NCBI RefSeq assembly: GCF_001613505.1
Contig: NZ_BDCM01000012.1
Coordinates: 372,001 to 436,000 of the forward strand
DNA length: 64,000 nt
Reading direction: 5' to 3'
Source: Nocardia mikamii NBRC 108933
GTDB lineage: Bacteria > Actinomycetota > Actinomycetes > Mycobacteriales > Mycobacteriaceae
The translations under genes were made by a program, and so were the position numbers. Of this stretch, positions 47,113-56,883 are shown piece after piece (the first letter of the stretch is position 1; every line of letters starts with the position of its first letter). The notes under the pieces are model-generated. The model was not told where the DNA came from. It made no database searches and saw nothing but the letters and a program-made list of their open reading frames with translations.

Positions 47113-50100
47113 TCAATTCGATCGCACATCAACGCGTTCGATGCTCGGCGGGGACTCGCCGTCCTCGACGTATTCGCCGTCTTGCGGGGCGACAGTGGGC
47201 TGTCCCGGTTCGGTCGGGCGGCGGGAGGGCAGGAGCGCGCCGGCGGCGGTCGCGGTCGCCGCCGAGGTGAGCGCGGTGGCCCAGCCGACCGGCCCGAGGG
47301 GGCGGCAACCGAAGTAGGTCGACAGTCCGGGCGTCATGACGACGGTGCCCAGGAAGGCCGCGCTGCCGGCCGCGGTGAGCCAGACCTGCGGGCTGTGGCG
47401 GGCGGCCAGCACCGTCTGCCCGAGCTGTGTGCCCACCAGTGCGACCAGGGCGACGGTCGCCGCCCGGCGTTCGGTACCGGTCCAGCGGGCGATCGACCAC
47501 GCCACGGTCGAGGCCGCCGCGGTGGTGGAGCCGCGGATCACGATCGTGCGGCGCAGATCCGCGGCGATATCGGTGCGCGGCCGCGCGGCGAGCTGTTCGG
47601 CCAGCAGATCGGCGCGTTCCTGGTGGCCGGTGGGCTCCTCGTCGCCGGACCGCTCGGTCGACAGCGCGACGGCCATCGCCGGGAACATGTCGGTGAGCAT
47701 GTTGACCAGCAGGAACTGCCTGGTGCCCAACGGGGCCCGGCCCGCGAGCGCGGTACCCAGGACCGTGAACGCGACCTCACCGGCATTGCCGCCGACCAGG
47801 ATGCCGACCGCATCGCTGACGCGCCGCCACATGCCGCGCCCCTCGATCAGCGCGTGCAGCAGCACCAGCGGGTCGGGATCGGTCAGCACCAGGTCGGCGG
47901 CATTGCGGGCGGCGGTCGACCCCTGCGCGGTGAGCCCGATGCCGACGTCGGCGGTGCGGATCGCGGCCGCGTCGTTGCCGCCGTCACCGGCCATCGCCAC
48001 CACCTCGCCGCGCCGCTGCAGAGTGGTGACGATGCGAACCTTCTGCTGCGGGCTGACGCGCGCGAAGACGCCGCTGCGCGCGATGAGCTCCGACTGCGCG
48101 GCATCGTCGAGTTCGGCCAGATCGCTTCCCGTGACCACAGGATCGGCGTCGATGCCCAGATCGGCGGCGATCGCGGCGGCGGTGACCGGATGGTCGCCGG
48201 TGATCATCCGTACACGAATGTCGTTGCGCTGCAACGCGCCGACGAGTGGGCGCGCCTGCGGACGCGCGGTGTCGGCGAGCCCGATGAAGCCGAGCAGGGT
48301 GAGTTTCTCCACCGCGCTCACCACATCCCCCGGCGCCGCGGACAGATCGCGGCGGGCGACGACCAGCACCCGCAGCCCGCGTTCGGCCATGCGATGAATC
48401 ATGCGGTCGGCCGCCCGGCGATGGTCGGCCGACATCGGTTCGTCGTGGTCGGCACCGTCGCGCCGGGTCCGGATCGCGGTGCAGCGGGCGAGCACGATCT
48501 CCGGCGCACCCTTCACGATCAGCCGCCAGTGCCGCCGCCGCGTCTGCCCCAGCGTCGCGGCATAACCGCGATTCGATTCGAAGGGCAGTTCCTCGACCGT
48601 ATCCCAGCGCTCGTCCCGGTCGAGCCGCTCGGCGGCGTCGAGCACCGCCTGATCGGTGGCGTGCACGATCGGGCCGTCGTCCGGATCGGGACAGGCGTGG
48701 GCCGCGGCCCGCAACAACCGGCGGGCACGCGGGTCGTCGTCCTCGGGCGACCATTGATGCTCGAGGTCGGCCAGGGTGGTCAGCCGCAGGCGGCCGAAGG
48801 TGAGGGTGCCGGTCTTGTCGAAGCAGATGGTGTTCACCCGGCCCAGGGCCTCCACCGTCCGGCTGGCCCGCACCAGCAGGCCGTGGCGCGACAGGCGCCG
48901 GGCGACGGCCAGCTGCGCCACCGTCGCGACGAGCGGAAGTCCTTCCGGCACAGCGGCGGTCGCGACCGCGACGCCGTCGGCGATGGCGGCGCGGATGCGC
49001 TGGCCTCGCAACCATCCCAGCGTCGTGACCAGCGATCCACCGCCCAGTGTCAGCGGCAGCGCCTGATCGCTGAGCGCACGCAGCTGCGCCTGCACTCCCC
49101 CCAGGCGCGGCGGCACCGCGACCGCGGCGGCGCGGTTGGTCTCGGTGTCGGATCCCACCGCGACCACCACGGCCACCGCGGCGCCGTTGACGATCGTGCT
49201 GGCCTCGTACACCATGCAATGCCGGTGATTGAGGTCCGCACCGGGCGTGGCGGGGCTGTCCTTGGGCACCGTGACCGATTCGCCGGTCAGGGCTGATTCG
49301 TCGACTTCCAGGTCTTCGGCTCGCAGCAGCCGCGCATCCGCCGGGACGACATCGCCGGTGCGCAGCGCGATCACGTCACCGACCGCCAGGGCCGTACCGG
49401 GCACCGATTCGCTCGGCGGCTCGGGATCGTGGTCGAGCGCGGCGCGCTCGACGCGGCGGCCGGTGATCCGCTCGTGCGCGATCAGGTCGCGCAGCGCGTT
49501 CTCGGCGCGCTGGCGCTGCAATGCCGACACCACGGCGTTGACCGCCACCACGCCGGCCACCAGCGCCGCGTCGCCGGGCGACCCCAGCACGGCGGAGGCC
49601 GCGGCCCCGACACCGAGAATCGGGGTGAGCGGATCGGCCAGCTCGCGGCGCACGGTGGCGAGGAAGCGCGTCGCCGGGGACAGCTGCGCGGGAATGCGGG
49701 TGAGCGGCGCGGTCCACGACCGCGGCGGAGCCGGTTCGCCGCGTTCGGGCTCGGGCAACCGGGTCAGCACTTCGTCGGGTTCGAGACTGTGCCAGGGAAC
49801 CAGCGGTGCGCCCGACTCCGGGAGCCGGCCGCGTGCGGCCTGTACGCCCGCCCACGTACCCTGCAACAGGCCGCTGGCCTGCGCCGCGGTCACCGGCCAC
49901 GCGTCGCGTGAGCGGCCGGCGGCCAGCAGCAGGCCCGCTAGCGAACACGCCGACAGCGCCAGGACGCGGCCGCGTTCACTGACCTGGCGGGCGGGAGCCA
50001 CCGTCAGCAGCACCCGCATGACCTGATCGAGATCGCCACAGACCACATCGGCCGCCCACGGCATCGCCTCGACCTCGGCGGCGCTGATCCGGCTCACACC

Positions 50101-51735
50101 GATGGCCACATCCGCGCAGTTCAGATCCCCGGCGGAATCGGTGGCGACCAGCCCTACCGCATGTCCGTCGGACTGCAACCGGCGGACCAGTTCCGCCGCC
50201 GATCCTTCTCGTTCAACGAATTCATCTGCCAGCGAACGCAATTCGAACGCGTCACGCTGCCCGCGCACCACCACCCTCAGGCCCGAGGCCCGGGCGGTGA
50301 GCATCAGGGTCCGCGCGCGCGGATCGAGTTCGCGGCCGACCAGGACCCGGCCCAGCACGTCCGTTCCGTCACAGACGTCGTACCACCCGGGAATCGAGTC
50401 GCGGGGATTGCGGTCCGGGTCCGGCCGCAGCCGGAGGTCGCCGGTATCCGGCGTCGACGCGGCGGCGTCGGGTCCCGACCACAACAATCGCTGAGCGGCG
50501 TTCCACACCTGGGCCGTGGTCCGGTCCGACGCGGACTTCTCGGCATTCCCCGAGTCGGATTCGCGGGTTTCGGCATCGAGCACCAAGCGTCCGCTTCCGT
50601 ACAGCACGGCCCCGTCGATCACCAAGGCGCTCAATCGATCCAGCCGCCGCCACACCGAGGGATCCATCGTCAGCACGCCGGACGTCGCCAGCAGCGTCGA
50701 TACGATCGCCGCGAAACTCTCCCGGCTCGCCCGCGCGGCCTTCGGCGCCGCGAGCGACAACGCCCGCCCCACCGACGACAAACCCTGCCCGGCGGCCACG
50801 GCCGCGGCTCCGGCGGCCGCGGCGGCCGAGGCCTCGTCCGCGCACCGCTCGATCGGGCCGGGCGGCAGTTCGACCGGACGCTCCCGATGTGGCGGGGACT
50901 GCAGGATGTCGCGGGCCCGGCGGTGACCGTGTTCGATCTCCCACAACCGCCAACGGGCATGGCGCACACCGTGTTCGGTGACGGCCAACGCCCGATGCAG
51001 CGCATCGACCAAAACGTTCGCGGGGCTGTCGCCGGCGGCCTGGGCCAGCGCGTTCGCGGTGGTGAGCAGCAGATCGGTGCGGGCCCGGCCGAGACGCTGT
51101 TCCAGCAACCGCCGGATGCGGGGCTGAGAGTCGGCCAGCGCGACCAGCGACTGCAGCGTCTCCACGCCGTTGCGGCCGGGAATGGCTGCTCCGACGAAGG
51201 TGACGCCGGCGGACAGCATGTCCCCGGCCAGCGAAATCGCCGCCGACACAACGGGTTCCAGATCGGCGGGATGTTCGGCACTCGGGTCCCAGACGGTATC
51301 GGCGACACCGGCGTCCTGCTCGGCGGCGGCAATCGCGTCGACCAGTCCGGGCACCGCCGCATCGTCGCGGACCGCGGCGATTACGTCCCCGGTCACGGCG
51401 TTCACCCGCATCCAGCGCACACCCGGCAGCGAGCCCACTCGCCGGTGCACGGCCTCAGCGACCTGCTCGCTCCGCTCCGAACACAGGCCCCGCACTTCGA
51501 CGACCACCCGGTCCTCGACGGCGGCGATCCGCCTCCTGTCCCGGCGCAGCGCCGGGTTCAGCAGCGACCGCACCTCGCGCTGCAACTGGCCGGCGATATC
51601 GTCGGCGACCTCGGTCAGACGCAGTGCGGCCTGCCCCGCGGCCACCGCCCGCACGGGCAGCCGCGCAGAGCCGCCGATGAGAGCCGTCCCCGTCCGGGAG
51701 ACCTCCGACACCACACCGATCAACGCCTGGAACAC
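47113..51735 (-). CDS. large P-type cation ATPase, CtpH/CtpI type
   Basis: A 1540-residue pump, twice the size of ordinary P-type ATPases but matching CtpH of mycobacteria (about 1540). The phosphorylation motif ICFDKTGTLT has its Asp at about residue 973; LTGESVTVPKD and VAMAGDGGNDAAAIRTADVGIGL are the actuator and hinge motifs. The N-terminal ~600 residues hold ferredoxin-like metal-binding-type repeats and a degenerate HAD-like part (DVVCGDLDQVM). The ion is unknown; heavy-metal, Ca or alkali metal have been proposed for relatives. A possible SigF-like promoter lies upstream. Confidence 0.9.
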   Translation of the reverse strand: MFQALIGVVSEVSRTGTALIGGSARLPVRAVAAGQAALRLTEVADDIAGQLQREVRSLLNPALRRDRRRIAAVEDRVVVEVRGLCSERSEQVAEAVHRRVGSLPGVRWMRVNAVTGDVIAAVRDDAAVPGLVDAIAAAEQDAGVADTVWDPSAEHPADLEPVVSAAISLAGDMLSAGVTFVGAAIPGRNGVETLQSLVALADSQPRIRRLLEQRLGRARTDLLLTTANALAQAAGDSPANVLVDALHRALAVTEHGVRHARWRLWEIEHGHRRARDILQSPPHRERPVELPPGPIERCADEASAAAAAGAAAVAAGQGLSSVGRALSLAAPKAARASRESFAAIVSTLLATSGVLTMDPSVWRRLDRLSALVIDGAVLYGSGRLVLDAETRESDSGNAEKSASDRTTAQVWNAAQRLLWSGPDAAASTPDTGDLRLRPDPDRNPRDSIPGWYDVCDGTDVLGRVLVGRELDPRARTLMLTARASGLRVVVRGQRDAFELRSLADEFVEREGSAAELVRRLQSDGHAVGLVATDSAGDLNCADVAIGVSRISAAEVEAMPWAADVVCGDLDQVMRVLLTVAPARQVSERGRVLALSACSLAGLLLAAGRSRDAWPVTAAQASGLLQGTWAGVQAARGRLPESGAPLVPWHSLEPDEVLTRLPEPERGEPAPPRSWTAPLTRIPAQLSPATRFLATVRRELADPLTPILGVGAAASAVLGSPGDAALVAGVVAVNAVVSALQRQRAENALRDLIAHERITGRRVERAALDHDPEPPSESVPGTALAVGDVIALRTGDVVPADARLLRAEDLEVDESALTGESVTVPKDSPATPGADLNHRHCMVYEASTIVNGAAVAVVVAVGSDTETNRAAAVAVPPRLGGVQAQLRALSDQALPLTLGGGSLVTTLGWLRGQRIRAAIADGVAVATAAVPEGLPLVATVAQLAVARRLSRHGLLVRASRTVEALGRVNTICFDKTGTLTFGRLRLTTLADLEHQWSPEDDDPRARRLLRAAAHACPDPDDGPIVHATDQAVLDAAERLDRDERWDTVEELPFESNRGYAATLGQTRRRHWRLIVKGAPEIVLARCTAIRTRRDGADHDEPMSADHRRAADRMIHRMAERGLRVLVVARRDLSAAPGDVVSAVEKLTLLGFIGLADTARPQARPLVGALQRNDIRVRMITGDHPVTAAAIAADLGIDADPVVTGSDLAELDDAAQSELIARSGVFARVSPQQKVRIVTTLQRRGEVVAMAGDGGNDAAAIRTADVGIGLTAQGSTAARNAADLVLTDPDPLVLLHALIEGRGMWRRVSDAVGILVGGNAGEVAFTVLGTALAGRAPLGTRQFLLVNMLTDMFPAMAVALSTERSGDEEPTGHQERADLLAEQLAARPRTDIAADLRRTIVIRGSTTAAASTVAWSIARWTGTERRAATVALVALVGTQLGQTVLAARHSPQVWLTAAGSAAFLGTVVMTPGLSTYFGCRPLGPVGWATALTSAATATAAGALLPSRRPTEPGQPTVAPQDGEYVEDGESPPSIERVDVRSN

Positions 51736-51774
51736 CGGACCTCCAAGCCCGCAGAAGTACCGTCGTCCGAGCTA

Positions 51775-51798
51775 CTACCCAGGATTGCGGCGGCCAAC
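51775..51798 (-). promoter_or_regulatory. possible SigF-like promoter of the P-type ATPase gene
   Basis: Minus strand GTTG (51795-51798) and GGGTAG (51775-51780) separated by 14 bp, 40 bp before the start codon. One mismatch in each box. Confidence 0.3.
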
Positions 51799-51850
51799 CG
51801 CGAATCCGGCAGCCTGAGCGGGTCCGATTGTTTCCGCCGCCGCGGCGCGG

Positions 51851-52792
51851 TTACCGGCATGCGGCCACGGCAACTAGGTCGGCGACCCTGTGCGGGGCCG
51901 GTGCGGTGAACCACCCGGCCGCGTCGGCCGGCGTTTGTTCCGAGGGGATCGGGTCGTGGAACCGGGCGCGTTCGAACGAGCCGTCGACGGTGAACGCGGC
52001 CCCGTCGAATCGAGCCGGTCCCGTGAAGCCCGCCGCGCCGAAGTCGGCATTGCCGCGAAACTGCGCGCTGTCGAAGTACGCCCCGCCACGAAATGCCGCC
52101 CGATGGAATCGAGCGTCGCCGGCGAAGACGGCCAGCGGAAATTGGGCGCTGCCGCGGAAGGTCGTTCCGTCGAACCGGGCCCGCGCGAATCGGGCGCCGA
52201 AGAATCTGGCGGAATCGGTGAACACCGCCTCCCGGAACCACGCGGTCTCGAAGGCCGCATTCTGAAAATGGGTGTCCGCGGAGAATGTCGCGCGGTCGAA
52301 TCGGGTGATACCCGCCAGATTCGCACCCTCGAATATCGCGGGGCCGCCGAAAACCGCGTCGGTGAAATCGGCGTCGTCGAGCCGGGCGTTGCGGAAATCG
52401 AATGTGGCGCGCGACCAGCTGCGCCGCGCGCCGCGGCGGAGGTGGTCGGCGATGACGGCCGCAATGGTCCGGCGGACCGTCCGATCGTCGCCGCCGAGCC
52501 GTCCGGTCGCGCGAGGCAGTCGAAGATAACCGCAGAGTACGTCCACGCATTGCTGGCGTGGTGTGGACGTGGCGGCGTCGGCGATATCGGCCAGCGTGCG
52601 CACGGCGGACACTTGCGATCTTCCCTCACCGACATACAGTTGCGCCGCCGCGGAAACGAACATGTCGGCCAGTTGCCACGGCCACCGAAAACGCTTGCGT
52701 CGAACGGAATCTACCGAATTCGCTTCGCTGTCGAGCAATAGATTCGCCGCCGCGGCCACCGGTGCCGGTCGGCGTTGTACGAGCACGACCAT
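51851..52792 (-). CDS. pentapeptide-repeat protein
   Basis: A 313-residue protein. Residues ~125-285 are a run of pentapeptide repeats of the A(D/N/R)F/L type: FRNARLDDADFTDAVF, then FEGANLAGITRF, RATFSADTHFQNAAFETAWFREAVF and so on, which build a right-handed quadrilateral beta helix. The first ~100 residues are helical (FRWPWQLADMFVSAAAQLYVGEGRSQVSAVRTLADIADA), with a likely protein-binding role. Relatives mimic DNA and inhibit gyrase (MfpA), but the helical N-terminus differs from MfpA. AGGAGG lies before the ATG. Confidence 0.88.
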   Translation of the reverse strand: MVVLVQRRPAPVAAAANLLLDSEANSVDSVRRKRFRWPWQLADMFVSAAAQLYVGEGRSQVSAVRTLADIADAATSTPRQQCVDVLCGYLRLPRATGRLGGDDRTVRRTIAAVIADHLRRGARRSWSRATFDFRNARLDDADFTDAVFGGPAIFEGANLAGITRFDRATFSADTHFQNAAFETAWFREAVFTDSARFFGARFARARFDGTTFRGSAQFPLAVFAGDARFHRAAFRGGAYFDSAQFRGNADFGAAGFTGPARFDGAAFTVDGSFERARFHDPIPSEQTPADAAGWFTAPAPHRVADLVAVAACR

Positions 52793-53065
52793 TCGAACCT
52801 CCTAAACGCCTGCAACGCCCAGAAAAGCTCTTCACTCGCTGTAACGACGGTATAACCGGTCGACATCCGCCATAACAATCGTCACCGAAAAGTAATCGAC
52901 CGGCCACGGCGCGCCGGTCGACCTGCGCGGGATCCGAACCCTCGAGATGCGGGAAAATCGCTGTCGGATAACCGTCGCGCCCACCCGCTGCGAGACCCCG
53001 GTTCGAGAGCCGGAGCGCGATAAAATTCATCATGTCTCGACGTCTGATCCCGGAGTGACCAGCAC

Positions 53066-55006
53066 ATGGGCGCTCGACCGGAAGGCGATGCCACCGCCGC
53101 CTTCGACCCGTGGGCCGATCGGACGGTGAACACTGCCCGGCAACCCGCCGGCAGCGAGGAATCCACCGGCACGGTCGGGCCGCCGACCGCGCCCGCGCCG
53201 GGCGCCGGCCTCGAACCCGGCGACCGGATCGACGATTTCGATCTGCTGCTGGAATTGGGGCACGGCGCCTTCGCCAAGGTGTTCCTGGCGCGGCAGCGGT
53301 CGATGCAGCGCCTGGTGGCGGTGAAGATCTCCGCCGACCACGGCACCGAACCCCAGACCCTCGCCCAGCTGGATCACGAATTCATCGTCCGGGTCTATGA
53401 CCAGCGGGTGCTGCCGGACCTGGGTCTGAAACTGCTGTATATGCAATACGTTCCGGGCGGAACACTGGCGTCGGTGCTGACGCGGGTCCGCGCGACGGCA
53501 CCGGAGCGACGCAGCGGCCGGCTGCTGCTGGACGCCGTCGACGAGGCATTGGAGGACAAGGGCGACATCCCGATGTCGAGCAGTCGCGCACGGGAGGAGA
53601 TCGCCGCCCTGTCCTGGCCGGAAACCGTGGCCTGGCTCGGACGCGGGCTCGCCGAAGCCCTCGCATACGCCGAACGGTGCGGTGTACTGCACCGCGATAT
53701 CAAACCGGCGAACGTCCTGCTCGCCGCGGACGCCGCACCCAAACTGGCCGATTTCAACATCAGTTTCAGCGACCACCTCGCGGGCAGCAGTCCGGTGGCC
53801 TACTTCGGCGGATCGCTGGCCTACATGTCCCCCGAACATCTCGAAGCCAGCCACCCGGAGCTACCCGGCACGGTGGACGACCTCGACACACGCAGCGACA
53901 TCTACGCACTCGGGGTCATGCTGTGGGAGCTGCTGACCGGGCGCCGGCCGTTTCCCCCGACCGAGGCGAAGGATTCCCAGGGCTCGGTCGAGCAGCTGCT
54001 GGAGACGCGCCGCCGCCCGATAGCGCCACAATTCCTCGACGACCTTCCCGCCGACTGCCCGGCCTCACTGCGCCGCGTGCTGCTGACCTGCCTGGCACCG
54101 CAGCGCACCGACCGCTGGAGCAACGGCACCGAGCTGGCCCAGCAATTCGAGCTCTGCCTCGACCCGCGGGCCCGCGATCTCGTCGACGCACCGCCACGCA
54201 GCCACCAGCCGCGCGGGCCGCTGTGGCCGATACCGATTCTCGCGATCGCGATCGCCGTGCCGAACCTGGCCGCCGCTTGGTACAACTACTACTACAACAG
54301 GACGTTGATCGTCGGCAAACTCACACCCGAGGTGCAGCAGTCCTTCCACGATGTGGCCCGAGTGCTGTATCCGCTGGCCATCGTCGTGGCCACCCTGCTG
54401 ATCCTCTACATCGCGCGCCACCTCATCGAGATATCCATCGGACTGCACAACGGGCGTAGCTATCCCGACAGGGTCCTCACCGGCGCCCGCATCGATGCGT
54501 TGCGGCTCGGCAACCGGGTGGCCGCCATCGCCTTCGTCTTCTGGTTCTCCGGCGGCGTGCTGTTTCCGGTGATGCTGAATCTCGTCGCCGGCGCCGTTCC
54601 GCGCGGCACCTACGCGCATTTCCTGCTGTCGCTGGTCGTCTGCGGTGCGGTCGCACTGGCCTATCCGTACTTCGCGATCACCTGGTACGTGGTCCGATTC
54701 CTGTATCCGATCTTCCTCGCACACGGCCGATCCGACGCCGCCGACGTCGAACACCTGCGCCGGCTCGCCCGGCGCACCGGCATCTACCTCACCGCGGCCG
54801 CCGCAGTACCGCTGGTCGGCGTCACCGGGATCACGTTCCTGCCGGCGCCGGACATCGAGTCCATCATCTGGGCGGTCCGCATCCTCTGCGTCGGCGGCAT
54901 CATCGGTTTCATCCTCGCCTACCTGCTCTACGGAGTCATCGAGAAGGATCTCCGCGCGCTCGAAAGCGTCGCCGCCGCATCCACCACGGACGCGGGCGGC
55001 GAGTAG
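53066..55006 (+). CDS. membrane Ser/Thr protein kinase with six C-terminal membrane segments and a DFN motif
   Basis: A 646-residue protein. The kinase domain spans residues ~55-385: P-loop LGHGAFAKVF, VAVKI (K87), HRDIKPANVLL (H209-D211), LADFNISF where DFG would be (D229-N231), YMSPEHLE and SDIYALGVMLWELLTGRRPF. The C-terminal ~250 residues carry about six membrane segments (PIPILAIAIAVPNLAAAW, VLYPLAIVVATLLILYIA, VAAIAFVFWFSGGVLFPVML and three more). Most actinobacterial kinases have a single span with an extracellular sensor, so this layout is unusual. GGAG is ten bases before the ATG. Confidence 0.88.
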   Translation: MGARPEGDATAAFDPWADRTVNTARQPAGSEESTGTVGPPTAPAPGAGLEPGDRIDDFDLLLELGHGAFAKVFLARQRSMQRLVAVKISADHGTEPQTLAQLDHEFIVRVYDQRVLPDLGLKLLYMQYVPGGTLASVLTRVRATAPERRSGRLLLDAVDEALEDKGDIPMSSSRAREEIAALSWPETVAWLGRGLAEALAYAERCGVLHRDIKPANVLLAADAAPKLADFNISFSDHLAGSSPVAYFGGSLAYMSPEHLEASHPELPGTVDDLDTRSDIYALGVMLWELLTGRRPFPPTEAKDSQGSVEQLLETRRRPIAPQFLDDLPADCPASLRRVLLTCLAPQRTDRWSNGTELAQQFELCLDPRARDLVDAPPRSHQPRGPLWPIPILAIAIAVPNLAAAWYNYYYNRTLIVGKLTPEVQQSFHDVARVLYPLAIVVATLLILYIARHLIEISIGLHNGRSYPDRVLTGARIDALRLGNRVAAIAFVFWFSGGVLFPVMLNLVAGAVPRGTYAHFLLSLVVCGAVALAYPYFAITWYVVRFLYPIFLAHGRSDAADVEHLRRLARRTGIYLTAAAAVPLVGVTGITFLPAPDIESIIWAVRILCVGGIIGFILAYLLYGVIEKDLRALESVAAASTTDAGGE

Positions 55007-55224
55007 GCGCACGCGGGACTCCGGTCGGTCATGTCAGGACAGCAAACCCCGGCACCCCCGGGGCGCCGGAATGTACCGTGCGCACCCGCCTTTCACGCGA
55101 GCGACATCGTCACCGAAAGGAAACCGCATCGGCCGCGCGTGGCGGGATGCGGTAGTGGTATTCCGAACACGTGCGCCGTCGATCCGACTGTGCGCGGATC
55201 GAAATCTGCTGGGAGGTACACACT

Positions 55225-56115
55225 GTGGCGGTCGGATCGGAGCCGGCGCTCCGGTACCGGGTGTTTCGCCGGGCCGAGGTGAGAGTGCTCCTGCGTACCG
55301 TGCGCGCGGCGTGGTCGGACGAATTGTCCGACTGGGCGGCGGCATTGACGTACTACAGCATGTTGTCGCTGTTTCCGGCCCTGCTGATCGCCATCGTGGT
55401 GCTGAGTATCGCCGGACCCGCCCCCGCCGACTCGCTCGCGGGCGCGGCCGGTCGGCTGGGACCCGGCGGCGGCACGTCACTGATCTCCGACTCGATCCAC
55501 CACCTGCAGTCGGTCAAATCGCTGTCCGGTCCGATGGCGGTCGTGGGCCTGCTGTCGGCGTTCTGGACCGTATCCACCTACCTGGGGGCGTTCATCCGCG
55601 CGGCCAACGACCTCTACGGGGTGCGGGAGAGCCGATCACTGTGGCGCACACTGCCACTGCGATTCGCATTGGGTCTGATGCTGGTGGTCGCCGTGGTCGT
55701 CACCGTGCTCGGCTTCGCCATCACCCCGGGCCTGGCCGAACACGCCGGCAACCGGATCGGGATGGGTTCGGCGGGCCTGCTCGTCTGGTCGATCGTGAAG
55801 TGGCCGCTGCTGGCCCTGCTGGTGAGTATCGCACTGGCGCTGCTGTATTGGGTCGCGCCGAACACCGAGGGCCAGCGGTTGCGCTGGCTGACCTCCGGAA
55901 GCGTGATCGCCGTGGGCATCTGGATCGCGGGATCGGCCGGACTGGCGCTCTACGCCGCCCATTTCGACTCGCTCGATCGCGTGTACGGATCGTTGACCGC
56001 GGCGATCGTCCTGCTGATGTGGCTGTGGCTCACCAACTTCGCGATCCTGCTCGGCGCGGTGGTCGACGCCCAGATCACCCGGGAACGAACGTTGCGCGAG
56101 CACCCGGAGCGGTAA
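55225..56115 (+). CDS. YihY/BrkB family membrane protein
   Basis: A 296-residue protein with six hydrophobic segments. Family marks are DWAAALTYYSMLSLFPALLIAIVVLS near the start and GSLTAAIVLLMWLWLTNFAILLGAVVDAQ near the end. YihY/BrkB proteins have no settled function; some were once called ribonuclease BN in error. The GTG at 55225 is chosen for the GGGAGG nine bases upstream, over an earlier GTG at 55171. Confidence 0.88.
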   Translation: MAVGSEPALRYRVFRRAEVRVLLRTVRAAWSDELSDWAAALTYYSMLSLFPALLIAIVVLSIAGPAPADSLAGAAGRLGPGGGTSLISDSIHHLQSVKSLSGPMAVVGLLSAFWTVSTYLGAFIRAANDLYGVRESRSLWRTLPLRFALGLMLVVAVVVTVLGFAITPGLAEHAGNRIGMGSAGLLVWSIVKWPLLALLVSIALALLYWVAPNTEGQRLRWLTSGSVIAVGIWIAGSAGLALYAAHFDSLDRVYGSLTAAIVLLMWLWLTNFAILLGAVVDAQITRERTLREHPER

Positions 56116-56127
56116 CCGCTATCGCAG

Positions 56128-56883
56128 TCACGAGGCCCGTGAGCGCCCGGCCGCACTCGCGGAGTTCGGGTCCAGCCGGCGGTTCGTGGCCGCCAGCTGC
56201 CAGGCCGTCGCGGAAGTGAGCCGATCGAGCCGGGCGCGGTCGAGCCGGGCGCAGATGTGCTCCCAGTGCAGCGCGAGATGGTCGCCCACCTCGATATCGG
56301 CGGCGTCGATGCCCGCACCGGCCAGTTCGATGCGGCGCGACGTCTCCGCCGACAGCGAGAGCCGGGAATCGCTCCAGCACAGCCGCCGCGCGCGCACCGT
56401 CGCGGTGGTGGCGTCGCGCGCGCAGACCCGTGCCCACGTGATCCGGCAGTTGTCGAGCACACGCAGCGGCAGATCCGCGGGACCCCGCCCGAGCAGGCGG
56501 GTCCACGGGTAGATGCCGAAGACGTGGAAGTTGTGATTGGCCGCGCTCTCCTCGGCCAGCTCGGGACCCAGGTGACGCCAGTACCCGCCGGCGATCGGGC
56601 CGATCACCGACAACAGCCGCGACAGGAACTCCGTCCTGTCGATCCGGGCGCCGACTCCTCCACCGAGCCAATAGGATTCGACCAGACGCGGGTCGAGCGG
56701 ATCGGCGATTCCGGTCATCGACGACAGCACCAGCAAGTACGGCCAGGCTCCGGAGAAGCGCCGTGCCACGGCCCGGATCTCGGCATCGGTCCCGCCGGCC
56801 AGCGCGGGTGCGTCGGCGGGTCCGCAGTAGCCCAGCGCATTCGGCGCGTAGGCGTAGCGCGCGAACATCTGCGGCCCGCTCAT
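56128..56883 (-). CDS. DUF6390 family protein, hydrogenase-cluster associated
   Basis: A 251-residue protein: MSGPQMFARYAYAPNALGYCGPAD at the start, FSGAWPYLLVLSSMTGIADPLDPRLVESYWLGG, and NHNFHVFGIYPWTRLLG. This matches the DUF6390 pattern found next to high-affinity [NiFe]-hydrogenase genes of actinobacteria. Its role is unknown; HFHVF with His and Cys residues might bind metal. The start overlaps the nickel transporter stop (ATGA) and has GGAGGAG upstream. Last gene of the maturation operon. Confidence 0.75.
   Translation of the reverse strand: MSGPQMFARYAYAPNALGYCGPADAPALAGGTDAEIRAVARRFSGAWPYLLVLSSMTGIADPLDPRLVESYWLGGGVGARIDRTEFLSRLLSVIGPIAGGYWRHLGPELAEESAANHNFHVFGIYPWTRLLGRGPADLPLRVLDNCRITWARVCARDATTATVRARRLCWSDSRLSLSAETSRRIELAGAGIDAADIEVGDHLALHWEHICARLDRARLDRLTSATAWQLAATNRRLDPNSASAAGRSRAS

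Noticed and set aside
32997-53065. DosR boxes in front of stress genes
   Set aside because: I read the intergenic regions before the Hsp20, ATPase-domain, pentapeptide and kinase genes for the TTSGGGACTWWAGTCCCSAA pattern and found none that fits well, so no such site is listed.
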